Source of the DNA: Candidatus Heimdallarchaeota archaeon
GTDB taxonomy: Archaea > Asgardarchaeota > Heimdallarchaeia > Heimdallarchaeales > Kariarchaeaceae
Direction of reading: 5' to 3'
Length of the DNA: 24,880 bases
NCBI GenBank assembly: GCA_015522385.1
Contig: WAMJ01000082.1
Coordinates: 1 to 24,880 of the forward strand
Shown: positions 16,314 through 24,251 of the stretch, piece after piece
Position numbering within the stretch: the stretch's first letter is position 1
How the letters are laid out: each line of letters opens with the position of its first letter
Program-made: the position numbers and the translations under genes
Notes under the pieces: model-generated
Databases searched by the model: none
What the model saw: the letters and a program-made list of their open reading frames with translations, nothing else
Told to the model about the DNA's origin: nothing

Positions 16314-17795
16314 ATGCGGTTCGCTACCTTCTTAGGAATTCTTATTCTCATGGGGACACTTATCCCAGGTCAGACAATTGGTGAAGAGAATCCTGATCCA
16401 ATTCTGGTCTTCACCAACGTCCTTGTCTCAACAGACGAGATGAACTACTTGCATCAGGTCGAGCCTACCATGACGCTTGGAGATCAGGGGGAGGTCTTCA
16501 TTGGGTTCAAGAATGCTTACACATTCGATGGAGGTGGTGAGAGAGTATCCTATGTCTTCTCGGATGATGATGGGGAAACATTCTTCCCTCCGATGGAGAT
16601 GCCGTATTTCAACACCTCAGATCTGAGTATTCAGTCAGATCCGTGGATGCACTACTTCAATAACACCCTTTACTTCCTCTATCTCGAGGCAGGTTACGAG
16701 TACTCTCAAATGACCATGGCAACTTCTAATACCTATGGGAGTAGCTGGAATATAGTATCCGCTACTAATGCCAGTGGGTTCGCGGACAAGGAGACTTTTG
16801 CGATAGACTCCGATGGTACTATCTATCTGGTATATGATGACATAGTGTCGAATGTTCTAGTCAGATTGTCAAAGTCGGTGGATGGAGGAGGTTCGTTCAA
16901 TGACACCACGCTCATTCTGAATGGATCGTTCGTAGGACCATATATTCTCCCTGACCGGGCAAATGACAATCTATACCTAGCAGTCACCTATCTTGGGGAC
17001 ACCCCTGAAAAATCTGAGATATTCTTCACCCGATCGGAGGACAACGGTGAAACATGGAAAGACCCCGTTGATATCAACAGTGCATCTAACGGATCTTGGT
17101 TCACGAGAGGTAGTAGTGGGCGACCAGCAGTTGTCTCCCTTGCAGCAATGGAGCAGGACAGCACCGGTAGGATATGGCTAGCGTGGGAGGATACTTCTGC
17201 CAACACGACCTATGGTAGTTACGACTTCAATGTATGGCTCACATACTCCGACGATTATGGAGATACGTGGAGTAGCAGGATAATGGTGAACAAGTTCACG
17301 GAAGACAAGCAGTGGATGCCAGACATAGAGATTGATTCTGTCGGCAATGTGCACTTGGCCTACTATGACCAGAGCAGTGTGGACACATATTCGGTTAAAT
17401 ACAGGGTGCTGAATACCACATCCATGACTTTTGGGGATGAGATCATTGTATCGCAGACACCAACCTCTTCTGAATTCACACGTCCTGGAGACTATCTTAC
17501 ATTAAAGCTTGATAGTGATGATGTCCCCCACATAGTCTGGAGCGATGGAAGGGACGGTGAGATGGATGTCTATTTCGGTAAGCTGGTGGAAAGCACCGCC
17601 TTATCAACTACCTCTACGTCAACAACTACCTCTACGTCAACAACTACCTCTACATCATCGATCAGCTCTACATCACAAGCCACTCCAAGTTCATCGGAAG
17701 AGAATCTACTAGATTTTTCCTCAATCACCATGGCGGTCCTACCTATTATCCTTCTTGGAGTCAGGAGAAGATTTTACAGTCGTAGAGATGAATGA
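16314..17795 (+). CDS. Surface-anchored Asp-box (sialidase-like) beta-propeller protein
   Basis: A 493-residue exported protein. A signal peptide covers ~1-22 (MRFATFLGILILMGTLIPG). The mature part has five Asp-box motifs of the form S-x-D-x-G-x-T/S-W/F: SDDDGETF (83-90), SNTYGSSW (138-145), SVDGGGSF (188-195), SEDNGETW (241-248) and SDDYGDTW (312-319). This gives a propeller of the sialidase/BNR type. The arginine triad of true sialidases is not evident, so enzyme activity is unproven. A Ser/Thr-rich stalk (~431-462) leads to a C-terminal TM (~470-483) and RRR stop, so the propeller is held outside the cell. Several N-x-S/T sites could be glycosylated. Likely role: binding or processing of surface glycans or proteins. 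Confidence 0.82.
   Translation: MRFATFLGILILMGTLIPGQTIGEENPDPILVFTNVLVSTDEMNYLHQVEPTMTLGDQGEVFIGFKNAYTFDGGGERVSYVFSDDDGETFFPPMEMPYFNTSDLSIQSDPWMHYFNNTLYFLYLEAGYEYSQMTMATSNTYGSSWNIVSATNASGFADKETFAIDSDGTIYLVYDDIVSNVLVRLSKSVDGGGSFNDTTLILNGSFVGPYILPDRANDNLYLAVTYLGDTPEKSEIFFTRSEDNGETWKDPVDINSASNGSWFTRGSSGRPAVVSLAAMEQDSTGRIWLAWEDTSANTTYGSYDFNVWLTYSDDYGDTWSSRIMVNKFTEDKQWMPDIEIDSVGNVHLAYYDQSSVDTYSVKYRVLNTTSMTFGDEIIVSQTPTSSEFTRPGDYLTLKLDSDDVPHIVWSDGRDGEMDVYFGKLVESTALSTTSTSTTTSTSTTTSTSSISSTSQATPSSSEENLLDFSSITMAVLPIILLGVRRRFYSRRDE
17605..17658 (+). repeat. 18-bp tandem repeat encoding the Ser/Thr stalk
   Basis: Three consecutive copies of CAACTACCTCTACGTCAA (the third diverging at its end) start at 17605, 17623 and 17641 and encode TTSTST-type units. 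The near-identity of copies at DNA level suggests recent or ongoing repeat-number change. Confidence 0.85.
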
Positions 17796-17901
17796 GGGAG
17801 CTTATTCATAGAGTATATTGCTCAGAAATAACCCCAGCGTGACTTGAGTTTTATTACTTGAAGGAAGAAAGATACAAAAAAACCGCTATAATGATGTGTT
17901 T

Positions 17902-19410
17902 ATGGAAGAAACCTACCCTGCACCAGACATGGTGGATGACATCGAACTCCCTAGCATCAAGGCACTTAACTGGAATGTCCTAAACTGGGCGCTCTACGAT
18001 CTTGGAAACACCATCTTCTCGATGGTTGTTGTCTCCTTGAGTCTCGGTCCACTGATCTACATTATGTATTATGAAAAACTCGGAGTAGGGAGTGAGGCAA
18101 TCAGACAGGGAAACTATGCCATCTCTACTACCCTACTTATAGGGAACATCATCATGGCACTGATCTCTCCCTTCCTCGGGGCATTTGCAGATCAGCAAAG
18201 ATCACGAAAGTCATTGCTCATGTGGTTGACGATGCTCTGTATTACGTTTATGGCTTCACTCATAGCATCTGCGTTCACGACAAACATCCTTCTAGTCCTC
18301 GCAATATTCCTGTTTTCAAACCTCTTTTATCAAATGGGGTTGGTTGTCTATGACAGTATGCTACCATTCATCACAACCAAGGAAAACATCGGAAAAGTGA
18401 GTGGATTCGGAGTGGCGCTCGGATACTTCGGATCATTCATAGGAATTGGACTTGGGTTCGCACTGGAGCCCATTTTCGGGGACTTCTTCGCTAAAGCAGC
18501 AGATCCGGCCAAAGGTCAACCAGACCTATTTGTCTTCGGCTACCTCCCGTACATATTTCCAGTCTCAGCTGCAATGTTCCTGCTCTTTGCTCTCCCCATG
18601 ATCTTCGTCAAGGAAAGACCCAACGAGATTGAGCCTGTACCTCCTAACGAGCTTCTGGGTCAGGTATCCCTCAATGTCATGGAGACTGGGAGGGAAATTT
18701 GGAAATACAGACAGATGCTCTTCTTCCTTATTGGTTGGTTGATTTTTGTCGACGCAGCAAATACCGTGATTGCCTTCATGTCCGTCATGGTCATCGTGGG
18801 ACTGGAATTCGGGGAGGGGAGCACTGTGCTCATAGTACTCGCTATCGGTATTGGTTCAGCTGTGGTCTTCACCTATCCCGTGGGAGTCTTTGTCGACAAA
18901 CATGGTCCGAAAAAAGGGTTAGTTCTTGTCTTCTCTCTGTGGATGGTGGCCCTCACACTCGGTGTTCTCACAAATCTGACCATTGGTGACATTCGTACAC
19001 CTGCAATTCTTGTCTTCATTTTCCCACTATTTGTGGGACCCGCACTTGGAGGTAGCTGGGTTGTCCAACGCCAATTCATAAATGAACTGGCCCCACCAGA
19101 GAAGATAGGAAATTATTTTGGATTCACCAACATATTCGGAAGGATATCCGCTGCGATTGGTCCATTCGTCTGGTCAATCTCCATTGATATCCTGATCTTT
19201 TTTGGGTTCACTGCAAGCAGGGCTACACGGTATGCGATTATCGTTCTGATGGTCTTGATGGTAATAGGTTTCATCCTCCTTTCATTCGTAGAGACACCTC
19301 ATGAAGACTATCAGAAAGGAGCTAGGGCCAACGGAGACGGTACATGGTCCTTCCCTGATAAAGAGATCACAGAGGAATTTACCTCTGAAGACATTCCCGA
19401 ATTCAATTAA
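17902..19410 (+). CDS. MFS transporter, UMF1/ATG22-like family
   Basis: A 502-residue transporter with about 12 TMs. The N-terminal NWALYDLGNTIFSMVV segment and the YDSMLPFITTKENIGKVSGFGVALGYFGSFIG segment are signatures of the UMF1 group, which includes the fungal vacuolar amino-acid effluxer ATG22. The AFADQQRSRK loop is the usual MFS motif-A region, and VDKHGPKKG is its copy in the second half. The substrate in prokaryotes is not established. ATG 17902 is chosen; GTG 17896 six bases earlier is in frame and possible. The C-terminal ~35 residues are acidic and cytoplasmic. It stands as a single gene between the surface propeller and the methyltransferase fusion. Confidence 0.85.
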   Translation: MEETYPAPDMVDDIELPSIKALNWNVLNWALYDLGNTIFSMVVVSLSLGPLIYIMYYEKLGVGSEAIRQGNYAISTTLLIGNIIMALISPFLGAFADQQRSRKSLLMWLTMLCITFMASLIASAFTTNILLVLAIFLFSNLFYQMGLVVYDSMLPFITTKENIGKVSGFGVALGYFGSFIGIGLGFALEPIFGDFFAKAADPAKGQPDLFVFGYLPYIFPVSAAMFLLFALPMIFVKERPNEIEPVPPNELLGQVSLNVMETGREIWKYRQMLFFLIGWLIFVDAANTVIAFMSVMVIVGLEFGEGSTVLIVLAIGIGSAVVFTYPVGVFVDKHGPKKGLVLVFSLWMVALTLGVLTNLTIGDIRTPAILVFIFPLFVGPALGGSWVVQRQFINELAPPEKIGNYFGFTNIFGRISAAIGPFVWSISIDILIFFGFTASRATRYAIIVLMVLMVIGFILLSFVETPHEDYQKGARANGDGTWSFPDKEITEEFTSEDIPEFN

Positions 19411-19445
19411 GAAAAGCTTTAGAACACTCTTATTAGATTTCCAAT

Positions 19446-20672
19446 GTGGTACAGCAGCTGTGCTATTACTGTAGTCAATATCAGAAGATTATCCCAGACT
19501 ATCCACTTAACCCTGGTACAAAGTTTACCGATCCGATTACGCCCAGATGCGAGCTCCACTTTCAGTTCAAGTGTGACTCATGTGGGATCAAAAAGCATTT
19601 CTCTGGTGTTGGATGGTGCCAAGACTGTAATCGGTATACCTGTGTCGGATGTGCCGATGAACTAATGATTCAGGAGAGATTCCTCATCTATGAATACTAT
19701 TACTCAATCCCCTGCTCAGCATGTGGAAAGCACCTTCCCGCTTTAGATTTCGCGGAAATTGCTCTTCAACACCCAATCCAATTTGGTGAGTTCAGACCGT
19801 CCACCGAGTTCGTCTTGTGGATACCAACAGGATCAGTTCCGACTGGAAATCCTTTCCCTAGGAGTGCAGAGCTAATACCTAAGGGCTCACTACCATTGAG
19901 GTTGGATACTGCTTTGGACTCAGTTGATGTATGGGATAAAATAGCACCCACTTGGGTTGAGGATAGACTTAATCAACCAGATCTTAACCACAGATACATA
20001 ATTATTCCCGAGGTTCTAAAGCTACTCGGTGTCAATAGTGGGGAGAAGGTTCTAGACTTCGCCTGCGGAGAGGGGAATATCGCCAGAGTCCTTGCAAAAC
20101 AAGGAGTATTGGTGACAGGAATCGATCCATCAAAGATGATTGATTATGCGATAGAGTTAGAAAAAGAAGACAATTTCGGAATAGAATACCTAAAGTCTGA
20201 TTCCTTGGATTCATTCCTAGACAATACCTTCGATAAGGCAGTCTGCAACATGGCATTTATGGATATTCCCCTAATTAAACCCATCATGTCCGAAATCCAC
20301 CGTGTATTAAAACCAGGAGGAATATTCGTCTTCTCGATAACACATCCTTGCTTCAATATTCCCGTTCTAAATCCGGTGAAATTTCCATGGGACTCGGAGA
20401 GGAATGAGGACAGAGTGTACATGGTAGACAACTACTACAATTCTCAACCGAGTATTTATGAGTACAATGGAAAAAAGCTGCAATACTTCCACAGAACCAT
20501 TTCACAGTATACTAAATATTGTGTTAATGCTGGATTTAGTATAGAGGCAATCGAAGAACCCACACTATCGGATGAAAGACTAATCAAGAACAATCCACGT
20601 GATCTCTACCTAGAATTCTCAAGGATTGCCAAATTCATGGTTTTTTCAGTCAGAAAAAAACTCATCAAGTGA
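19446..20672 (+). CDS. Zinc-finger / SAM-dependent methyltransferase fusion
   Basis: A 408-residue protein. The N-terminal ~95 residues hold five CxxC pairs: C6/C9, C43/C46, C58/C61, C66/C69 and C90/C93, plus C35, H38 and H51, enough for several zinc sites. A linker follows, then a class I methyltransferase domain with motif I VLDFACGEGN (202-211), an acidic end of strand 2 (VTGIDPSKM), post I segments (LKSDSLDSFLDNTFDKAVCNMAFMDI) and motif III-like HRVLKPGGIFVFSITHPCF, the small-molecule-type (UbiE-like) pattern. Target unknown. GTG 19446 is the only early start in frame; an ATG two bases earlier is out of frame. A TATA-like CTTATTAGA lies ~15-20 bases upstream. Its 3' end overlaps convergent nreA by 27 bases. 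Confidence 0.8.
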   Translation: MVQQLCYYCSQYQKIIPDYPLNPGTKFTDPITPRCELHFQFKCDSCGIKKHFSGVGWCQDCNRYTCVGCADELMIQERFLIYEYYYSIPCSACGKHLPALDFAEIALQHPIQFGEFRPSTEFVLWIPTGSVPTGNPFPRSAELIPKGSLPLRLDTALDSVDVWDKIAPTWVEDRLNQPDLNHRYIIIPEVLKLLGVNSGEKVLDFACGEGNIARVLAKQGVLVTGIDPSKMIDYAIELEKEDNFGIEYLKSDSLDSFLDNTFDKAVCNMAFMDIPLIKPIMSEIHRVLKPGGIFVFSITHPCFNIPVLNPVKFPWDSERNEDRVYMVDNYYNSQPSIYEYNGKKLQYFHRTISQYTKYCVNAGFSIEAIEEPTLSDERLIKNNPRDLYLEFSRIAKFMVFSVRKKLIK

Positions 20673-21968
20673 CCTTTGGACAAGGAGGAAAGATCGGTTT
20701 TTGTATTCCTGTAGAGGGGTGAGTAGGACCGAATCGACATAGTTCTCAGCTTCTTCTCTGGTCTGGAAAGTCCGTGGTTGAGCAGTTAAAGCTACTCGGG
20801 AAGCCTCCCGAACAACCCAGACTCCAGATGGAACTAGGTACTCGGGAGTTATTTCCCTGAATGAAATCACCTTTGCTTGACGTCTGAGCTTGTGTAAGTG
20901 ATAGAGTAGGCTGATTCTCGCTGCGTAGTAGCCACCAGCTTGATTGGAGTACTTAGACTTCCCCCTATATACAGAAGAGTATTTCAGATCTTCATGATCT
21001 TGGGAGATAAGGTAGCCCTTACTGGCAAGAGAATATATCGATCCTTTCATCCAGTTCTCGAAGTTCTCAAACCCCCATCTCTCGGGAAGAAGGAGAAAGG
21101 TGAAGTAATTACCGTAGAAACCACCATGGTAGACTGTTATGTCCTCTATCTCCTTGAAGTCCCGTAGACCTTGGATAAGATTATTCCCAACGATATCATC
21201 TACTGCAGTGATCGACCACCTTGTAGGAACCATTTTCCTAGAAGATTTGATACCCGTAAGACCAGAGGAGAAGACATTTTGGAGATAGTATACGTCAAAA
21301 CCGAGTGAAGCTATCTGACTCACCTGCTCCGTCGCCTTGAGTTCATCTCCAATCAACTGCTCGACCTTGTTTGGTATTCGAGAATGTCCGGTCACATCCA
21401 GCTTCCGGATGGCACCTGTGGGCCCAATGGGGGAGAGTACAGAGTCTAGCTTGATCGTTGGATCTATCCTTCCAGTATACTGTGTTTCCGTCTCGACCGA
21501 GTTAGTTGCCATTGCAATCTCCTGCAAGTTATCTACGAGTCTTGATTGCTGTTGTCTGTCACTGTATGCAGGAGCAAGTGCGTGTGCTTTCTGCATCCCT
21601 CTAAGCAGACCGAATCTCAACTCCATAATTTGATCGAGCGTCAGAGAAGTCCATTTCGAGGGATTCCCTGCGAGTCTGGATAGTTCACTGTCCGGTGAGA
21701 GGGATGTCAACGGTCCAGCAGTCACCCGTGGATAGCCACTTTCACCCACAAAGATCTGTGGTGATGGCCCGAATAATGTATTCGATGAGTCAAGCTTCTG
21801 GAGGCTCTCAGAAGTCTGAGGAAATTCATAGAGCTTTAGAAGTGGGCATCTCAGCAATCCACAAGCTAACTTCACCGATTTACAATTTACGCAGAGAGTC
21901 AGATCCACTTTTCTCATCTCAGGGACTTTGTTGAACAGTTCCTCTATTGAGATCACGTGGTCTGCCAT
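20646..21968 (-). CDS. nreA: NreA-type archaeal DNA repair protein with C-terminal PIP box
   Basis: A 440-residue protein of the archaeal Nre family, linked to DNA damage repair through PCNA. The N-terminal zinc site is C26-x2-C29-x6-C36-x4-C41. LFGPSPQIFVGESGYPRVTAGPL is the conserved core segment. The C-terminus ends QRSLDEFFSD (431-440), a textbook PCNA-interacting box (Q-x-x-L-x-x-F-F) at its usual extreme position. Length fits the family. ATG 21968 has TATA-like CTTTAAATC ~25 bases upstream. It lies downstream of a small secreted protein on the same strand but has its own promoter. Its 3' end overlaps the methyltransferase fusion tail-to-tail. Biochemical activity of the family is not settled. 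Confidence 0.93.
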   Translation of the reverse strand: MADHVISIEELFNKVPEMRKVDLTLCVNCKSVKLACGLLRCPLLKLYEFPQTSESLQKLDSSNTLFGPSPQIFVGESGYPRVTAGPLTSLSPDSELSRLAGNPSKWTSLTLDQIMELRFGLLRGMQKAHALAPAYSDRQQQSRLVDNLQEIAMATNSVETETQYTGRIDPTIKLDSVLSPIGPTGAIRKLDVTGHSRIPNKVEQLIGDELKATEQVSQIASLGFDVYYLQNVFSSGLTGIKSSRKMVPTRWSITAVDDIVGNNLIQGLRDFKEIEDITVYHGGFYGNYFTFLLLPERWGFENFENWMKGSIYSLASKGYLISQDHEDLKYSSVYRGKSKYSNQAGGYYAARISLLYHLHKLRRQAKVISFREITPEYLVPSGVWVVREASRVALTAQPRTFQTREEAENYVDSVLLTPLQEYKNRSFLLVQRSLDEFFSD

Positions 21969-22003
21969 AACGCGTTTACAGCATATAATGATTTAAAGGA
22001 TTA

Positions 22004-22468
22004 TTAATAGAATATCGCTTCTGCCTGTGGATTTCCGGGACCACTACCACCGGGAGGATCGAAGGTAATTGTTTCCATTATTGAGTAGGACTCTCCGTTG
22101 GCAAATCCTACCGCCGAAGCGTCATACCATCCTGACTCGGTCGCAGTGTCGTAAGCATTGAACAGCATACCAGTACTGTATCCGTAGGTTGACTTATAGA
22201 CGGTAAAAGTAACCAAGAACCAGTATTGTGTTCCTGATGGAAGGGTGATGCCGACATATAACTCAACATCTGTCGAGTATTGGTAGTTGTAGATTTCTAT
22301 TGTCATATCCAACCTGATATCATCTTGAAGTGTATCACCATCAAGATCAGCATAATATGCATCGTTGAAAGATACATACACCGAGAAGTTCGCGGATGCC
22401 GTGCTGATAGATGACATCATTCCAAGTACGAATACCGTAAGGATGAATACTACTCTCATTCTTTTCAT
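22004..22468 (-). CDS. Small secreted protein with calcium-loop-like motif
   Basis: A 154-residue exported protein from ATG 22468 (MKRMRVVFILTVFVLGMMSSISTASA), a standard signal peptide with cleavage likely after ASA. A longer frame to 22528 exists, but GAGGT five bases before 22468 and a TATA-like GTTATAAATT ~30-40 bases before it favour the shorter form. Right after the signal, YYADLDGDTLQDDIRLD has the D-x-D-G-D-x-x-x-D-D spacing of dockerin or thrombospondin-3-type calcium loops. The rest is beta-rich and aromatic (YNYQYSTDVELYVGI, YWFLVTFTVYKSTYGYS) and ends in a Gly/Pro-rich tail without an anchor. Family unknown to me. It is not clearly related to the other secreted protein at 11548. 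Confidence 0.72.
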   Translation of the reverse strand: MKRMRVVFILTVFVLGMMSSISTASANFSVYVSFNDAYYADLDGDTLQDDIRLDMTIEIYNYQYSTDVELYVGITLPSGTQYWFLVTFTVYKSTYGYSTGMLFNAYDTATESGWYDASAVGFANGESYSIMETITFDPPGGSGPGNPQAEAIFY

Positions 22469-22497
22469 GGAGACCTCATATCTACTTACCATCATGC

Positions 22498-22507
22498 AAT
22501 TTATAAC
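22498..22507 (-). promoter_or_regulatory. TATA-like box for the small secreted protein
   Basis: GTTATAAATT on the minus strand, ~30-40 bases before ATG 22468. This spacing allows a short leader that contains the GAGGT ribosome site. Confidence 0.5.
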
Positions 22508-22595
22508 TTCATTGGTCAACAATAGCAAAGACCTAATTTGAAGAAAACAGAGATTTCAGTTAGTCAGTACGAAGAATTATTGCAAGTATAGATTT

Positions 22596-23864
22596 TTACA
22601 CCAAGGGTTCCGATATTCGTATCGCACTCATCTCTAGTATTTCTTTCAACTGATACAGGATCTCATCATAGACATAGACGGGTTGAGTTTTCCACTGTCT
22701 GGTATCCGAGTCAAAGTTTACATTGTTGAAGTAGTATGCTTTCGGATCAACACCAAGAATATAAATCTCCACACCTTGGAACCTACTGGTAAAGAGATCA
22801 CTGAACTTTAAGAGATCCAGTGGTTGGAGGTATAGCCACAGAACAATTTTGTCGGAGTTCACAGAGACATTGCAGGGATATGGTAGGATTTTGTTCTTCT
22901 TCGTGTACTCGCCCTTGGTTGTCATCCCTTTCGCCTCGACCTCAAGCTCTATGGATTTGACCAGGGCAGCTAGCCCCAACTCATCACGATCCATGATGAA
23001 TAATATCTGATTGAGAAGCCCGAATTTCTCTCGGTCAAACATGAGCCACTTACTCTTGATGAATCCGAAATCCTCAATCCACTGAATCTTCCGAGAGAGA
23101 GACTGTTTGGATTTCGGGAATTTGTCTCTGACATTACGATATGGATCATAACCTTCCTCACCTTTCAGATCTCCAAAAAGAGAATCCATGATCTCGATCT
23201 GACTTCTTCTTAGATTCTTCGATAACTCACGAATAACTGCCATATCATAGTCTTTGAGCTTGTGGAGTACACTTCTCCGTTTTGGAATGAATATTGGTTC
23301 ATACACAGTATTCAGCACATGCTCCAGTTTATCAAAGTCAACGTCCCAATAGCTAGTCCAAGGATCCCATACACCAAGTGAGCCACTCGAACTGATCACA
23401 AAATCAAGATCTTTTATCCAGTCGTACTCCTTTACGACTTTAGCCGTGATAAGATAGTCAAGGAGTCGGGCAATATATAACCCGACATCGCTCTTCTTAG
23501 GAACATAAAACTGCAGGTAGACGCCATTCTTATGCCCATAGATTTTGTTCATGTAAGAGGCATAAGGATGGAGGATTACAAGTTGATGAATAATCTCATA
23601 GTTTCTGTTCCATGCATCGTCCTCCAGTTCCACTACGAATCCGTGGAGTTCAAGGTTCAGTAAATTAAGATTAAAAGTTGCTTGGACTCCGGTCATGATT
23701 CCATCTTCGGGATCAAAAAATTTCGATAATTTTCTGGAGATATTGGAGACGTCCCATGTATGATCCGCAAATTCCTTAATGGCATCCTTGAGTTCCTGCT
23801 GTGTCGCTGTGGGATTTTCAAGGAGCGCAAGGATCAGAGGCATGTCTTTTGATTTTATTCGCAT
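22596..23864 (-). CDS. Putative transcription regulator with two winged-helix units
   Basis: A 422-residue soluble protein. Residues ~9-50 (LILALLENPTATQQELKDAI...VSNISRKLSKFF) form a winged-helix-like DNA-binding unit, and ~205-270 (YDMAVIRELSKNLRRSQIEI...KSKQSLSRKIQWIEDFGFI) form a second. Each is followed by ~130 residues of alternating strands and helices (NLELHGFVVELED..., KFGLLNQILFIMDRDELG...) that recall the Lrp/AsnC sensor layout, so the protein looks like an internal tandem duplication acting as a one-chain dimer. I recognise no named family. ATG 23864; a TATA-like GTTTATACAAAT lies ~30-40 bases upstream, with a short palindrome between them that could be an autoregulatory site. Confidence 0.65.
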   Translation of the reverse strand: MRIKSKDMPLILALLENPTATQQELKDAIKEFADHTWDVSNISRKLSKFFDPEDGIMTGVQATFNLNLLNLELHGFVVELEDDAWNRNYEIIHQLVILHPYASYMNKIYGHKNGVYLQFYVPKKSDVGLYIARLLDYLITAKVVKEYDWIKDLDFVISSSGSLGVWDPWTSYWDVDFDKLEHVLNTVYEPIFIPKRRSVLHKLKDYDMAVIRELSKNLRRSQIEIMDSLFGDLKGEEGYDPYRNVRDKFPKSKQSLSRKIQWIEDFGFIKSKWLMFDREKFGLLNQILFIMDRDELGLAALVKSIELEVEAKGMTTKGEYTKKNKILPYPCNVSVNSDKIVLWLYLQPLDLLKFSDLFTSRFQGVEIYILGVDPKAYYFNNVNFDSDTRQWKTQPVYVYDEILYQLKEILEMSAIRISEPLV

Positions 23865-23870
23865 TGTTCT

Positions 23871-23904
23871 CTTCCTACTTCCTAATTTAGGATTTGTATA
23901 AACT
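23871..23904 (-). promoter_or_regulatory. Regulator promoter with palindrome and tandem 7-mer
   Basis: The TATA-like element (23893-23904 on the minus strand) is followed towards the gene by the palindrome TCCTAATTTAGGA (23880-23892; six-base arms, one-base centre) and overlaps a tandem CTTCCTA repeat (23871-23877, 23878-23884). Sites between TATA and start are where archaeal repressors usually bind. Confidence 0.45.
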
Positions 23905-24251
23905 GCATTTTACGGACAATATAAATATATTATGTTTTTCCCGAAATTTTCTTGGACATTATGGCAATATTTGTGAGATATTGATCGAAAATTTAACATC
24001 GGATCAAATCCCTAGTGATATTATTGCATCCTTGCAAAATTTATGAAATCCAGTACTCTAATCAACATTCCAAAACAAGAAACACTAATCAACAGAGATT
24101 TCTCCAGAAAAATGGAAGAAGTAAGAGTAGCTATGTTGGTATTACAATGGGTGATATCTATGTCGGAGAGGAATGATAAATCTGCATTGTATCTGATGCA
24201 ATTATGTACCATTTCTTGTGTATCCAAAATGTTCAATTTATCTAGTACAAG
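23905..24251. other. AT-rich intergenic region without recognised gene
   Basis: About 350 bases between the regulator promoter and the end of the small GTPase gene. It is AT-rich, with TATA-like stretches around 23921-23932. A plus-strand open frame begins at 24043 but runs into the antisense of the GTPase and shows no protein-like pattern. I see no tRNA fold, no repeat array and no clear terminator. Confidence 0.5.

Noticed and set aside
17842..17864. Direct repeat ACTTGA either side of a TTTTATTA box upstream of the MFS gene
   Set aside because: Six bases only and no second line of support.
19444..19665. ATG at 19444 starting a 73-codon frame
   Set aside because: Out of frame with the Cys-rich methyltransferase protein, which starts at GTG 19446; the short frame has no domain pattern.
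22469..22528. Twenty extra N-terminal residues on the small secreted protein
   Set aside because: The ATG at 22468 gives a normal signal peptide with a GAGGT site before it, and the TATA box lies within the supposed extension.
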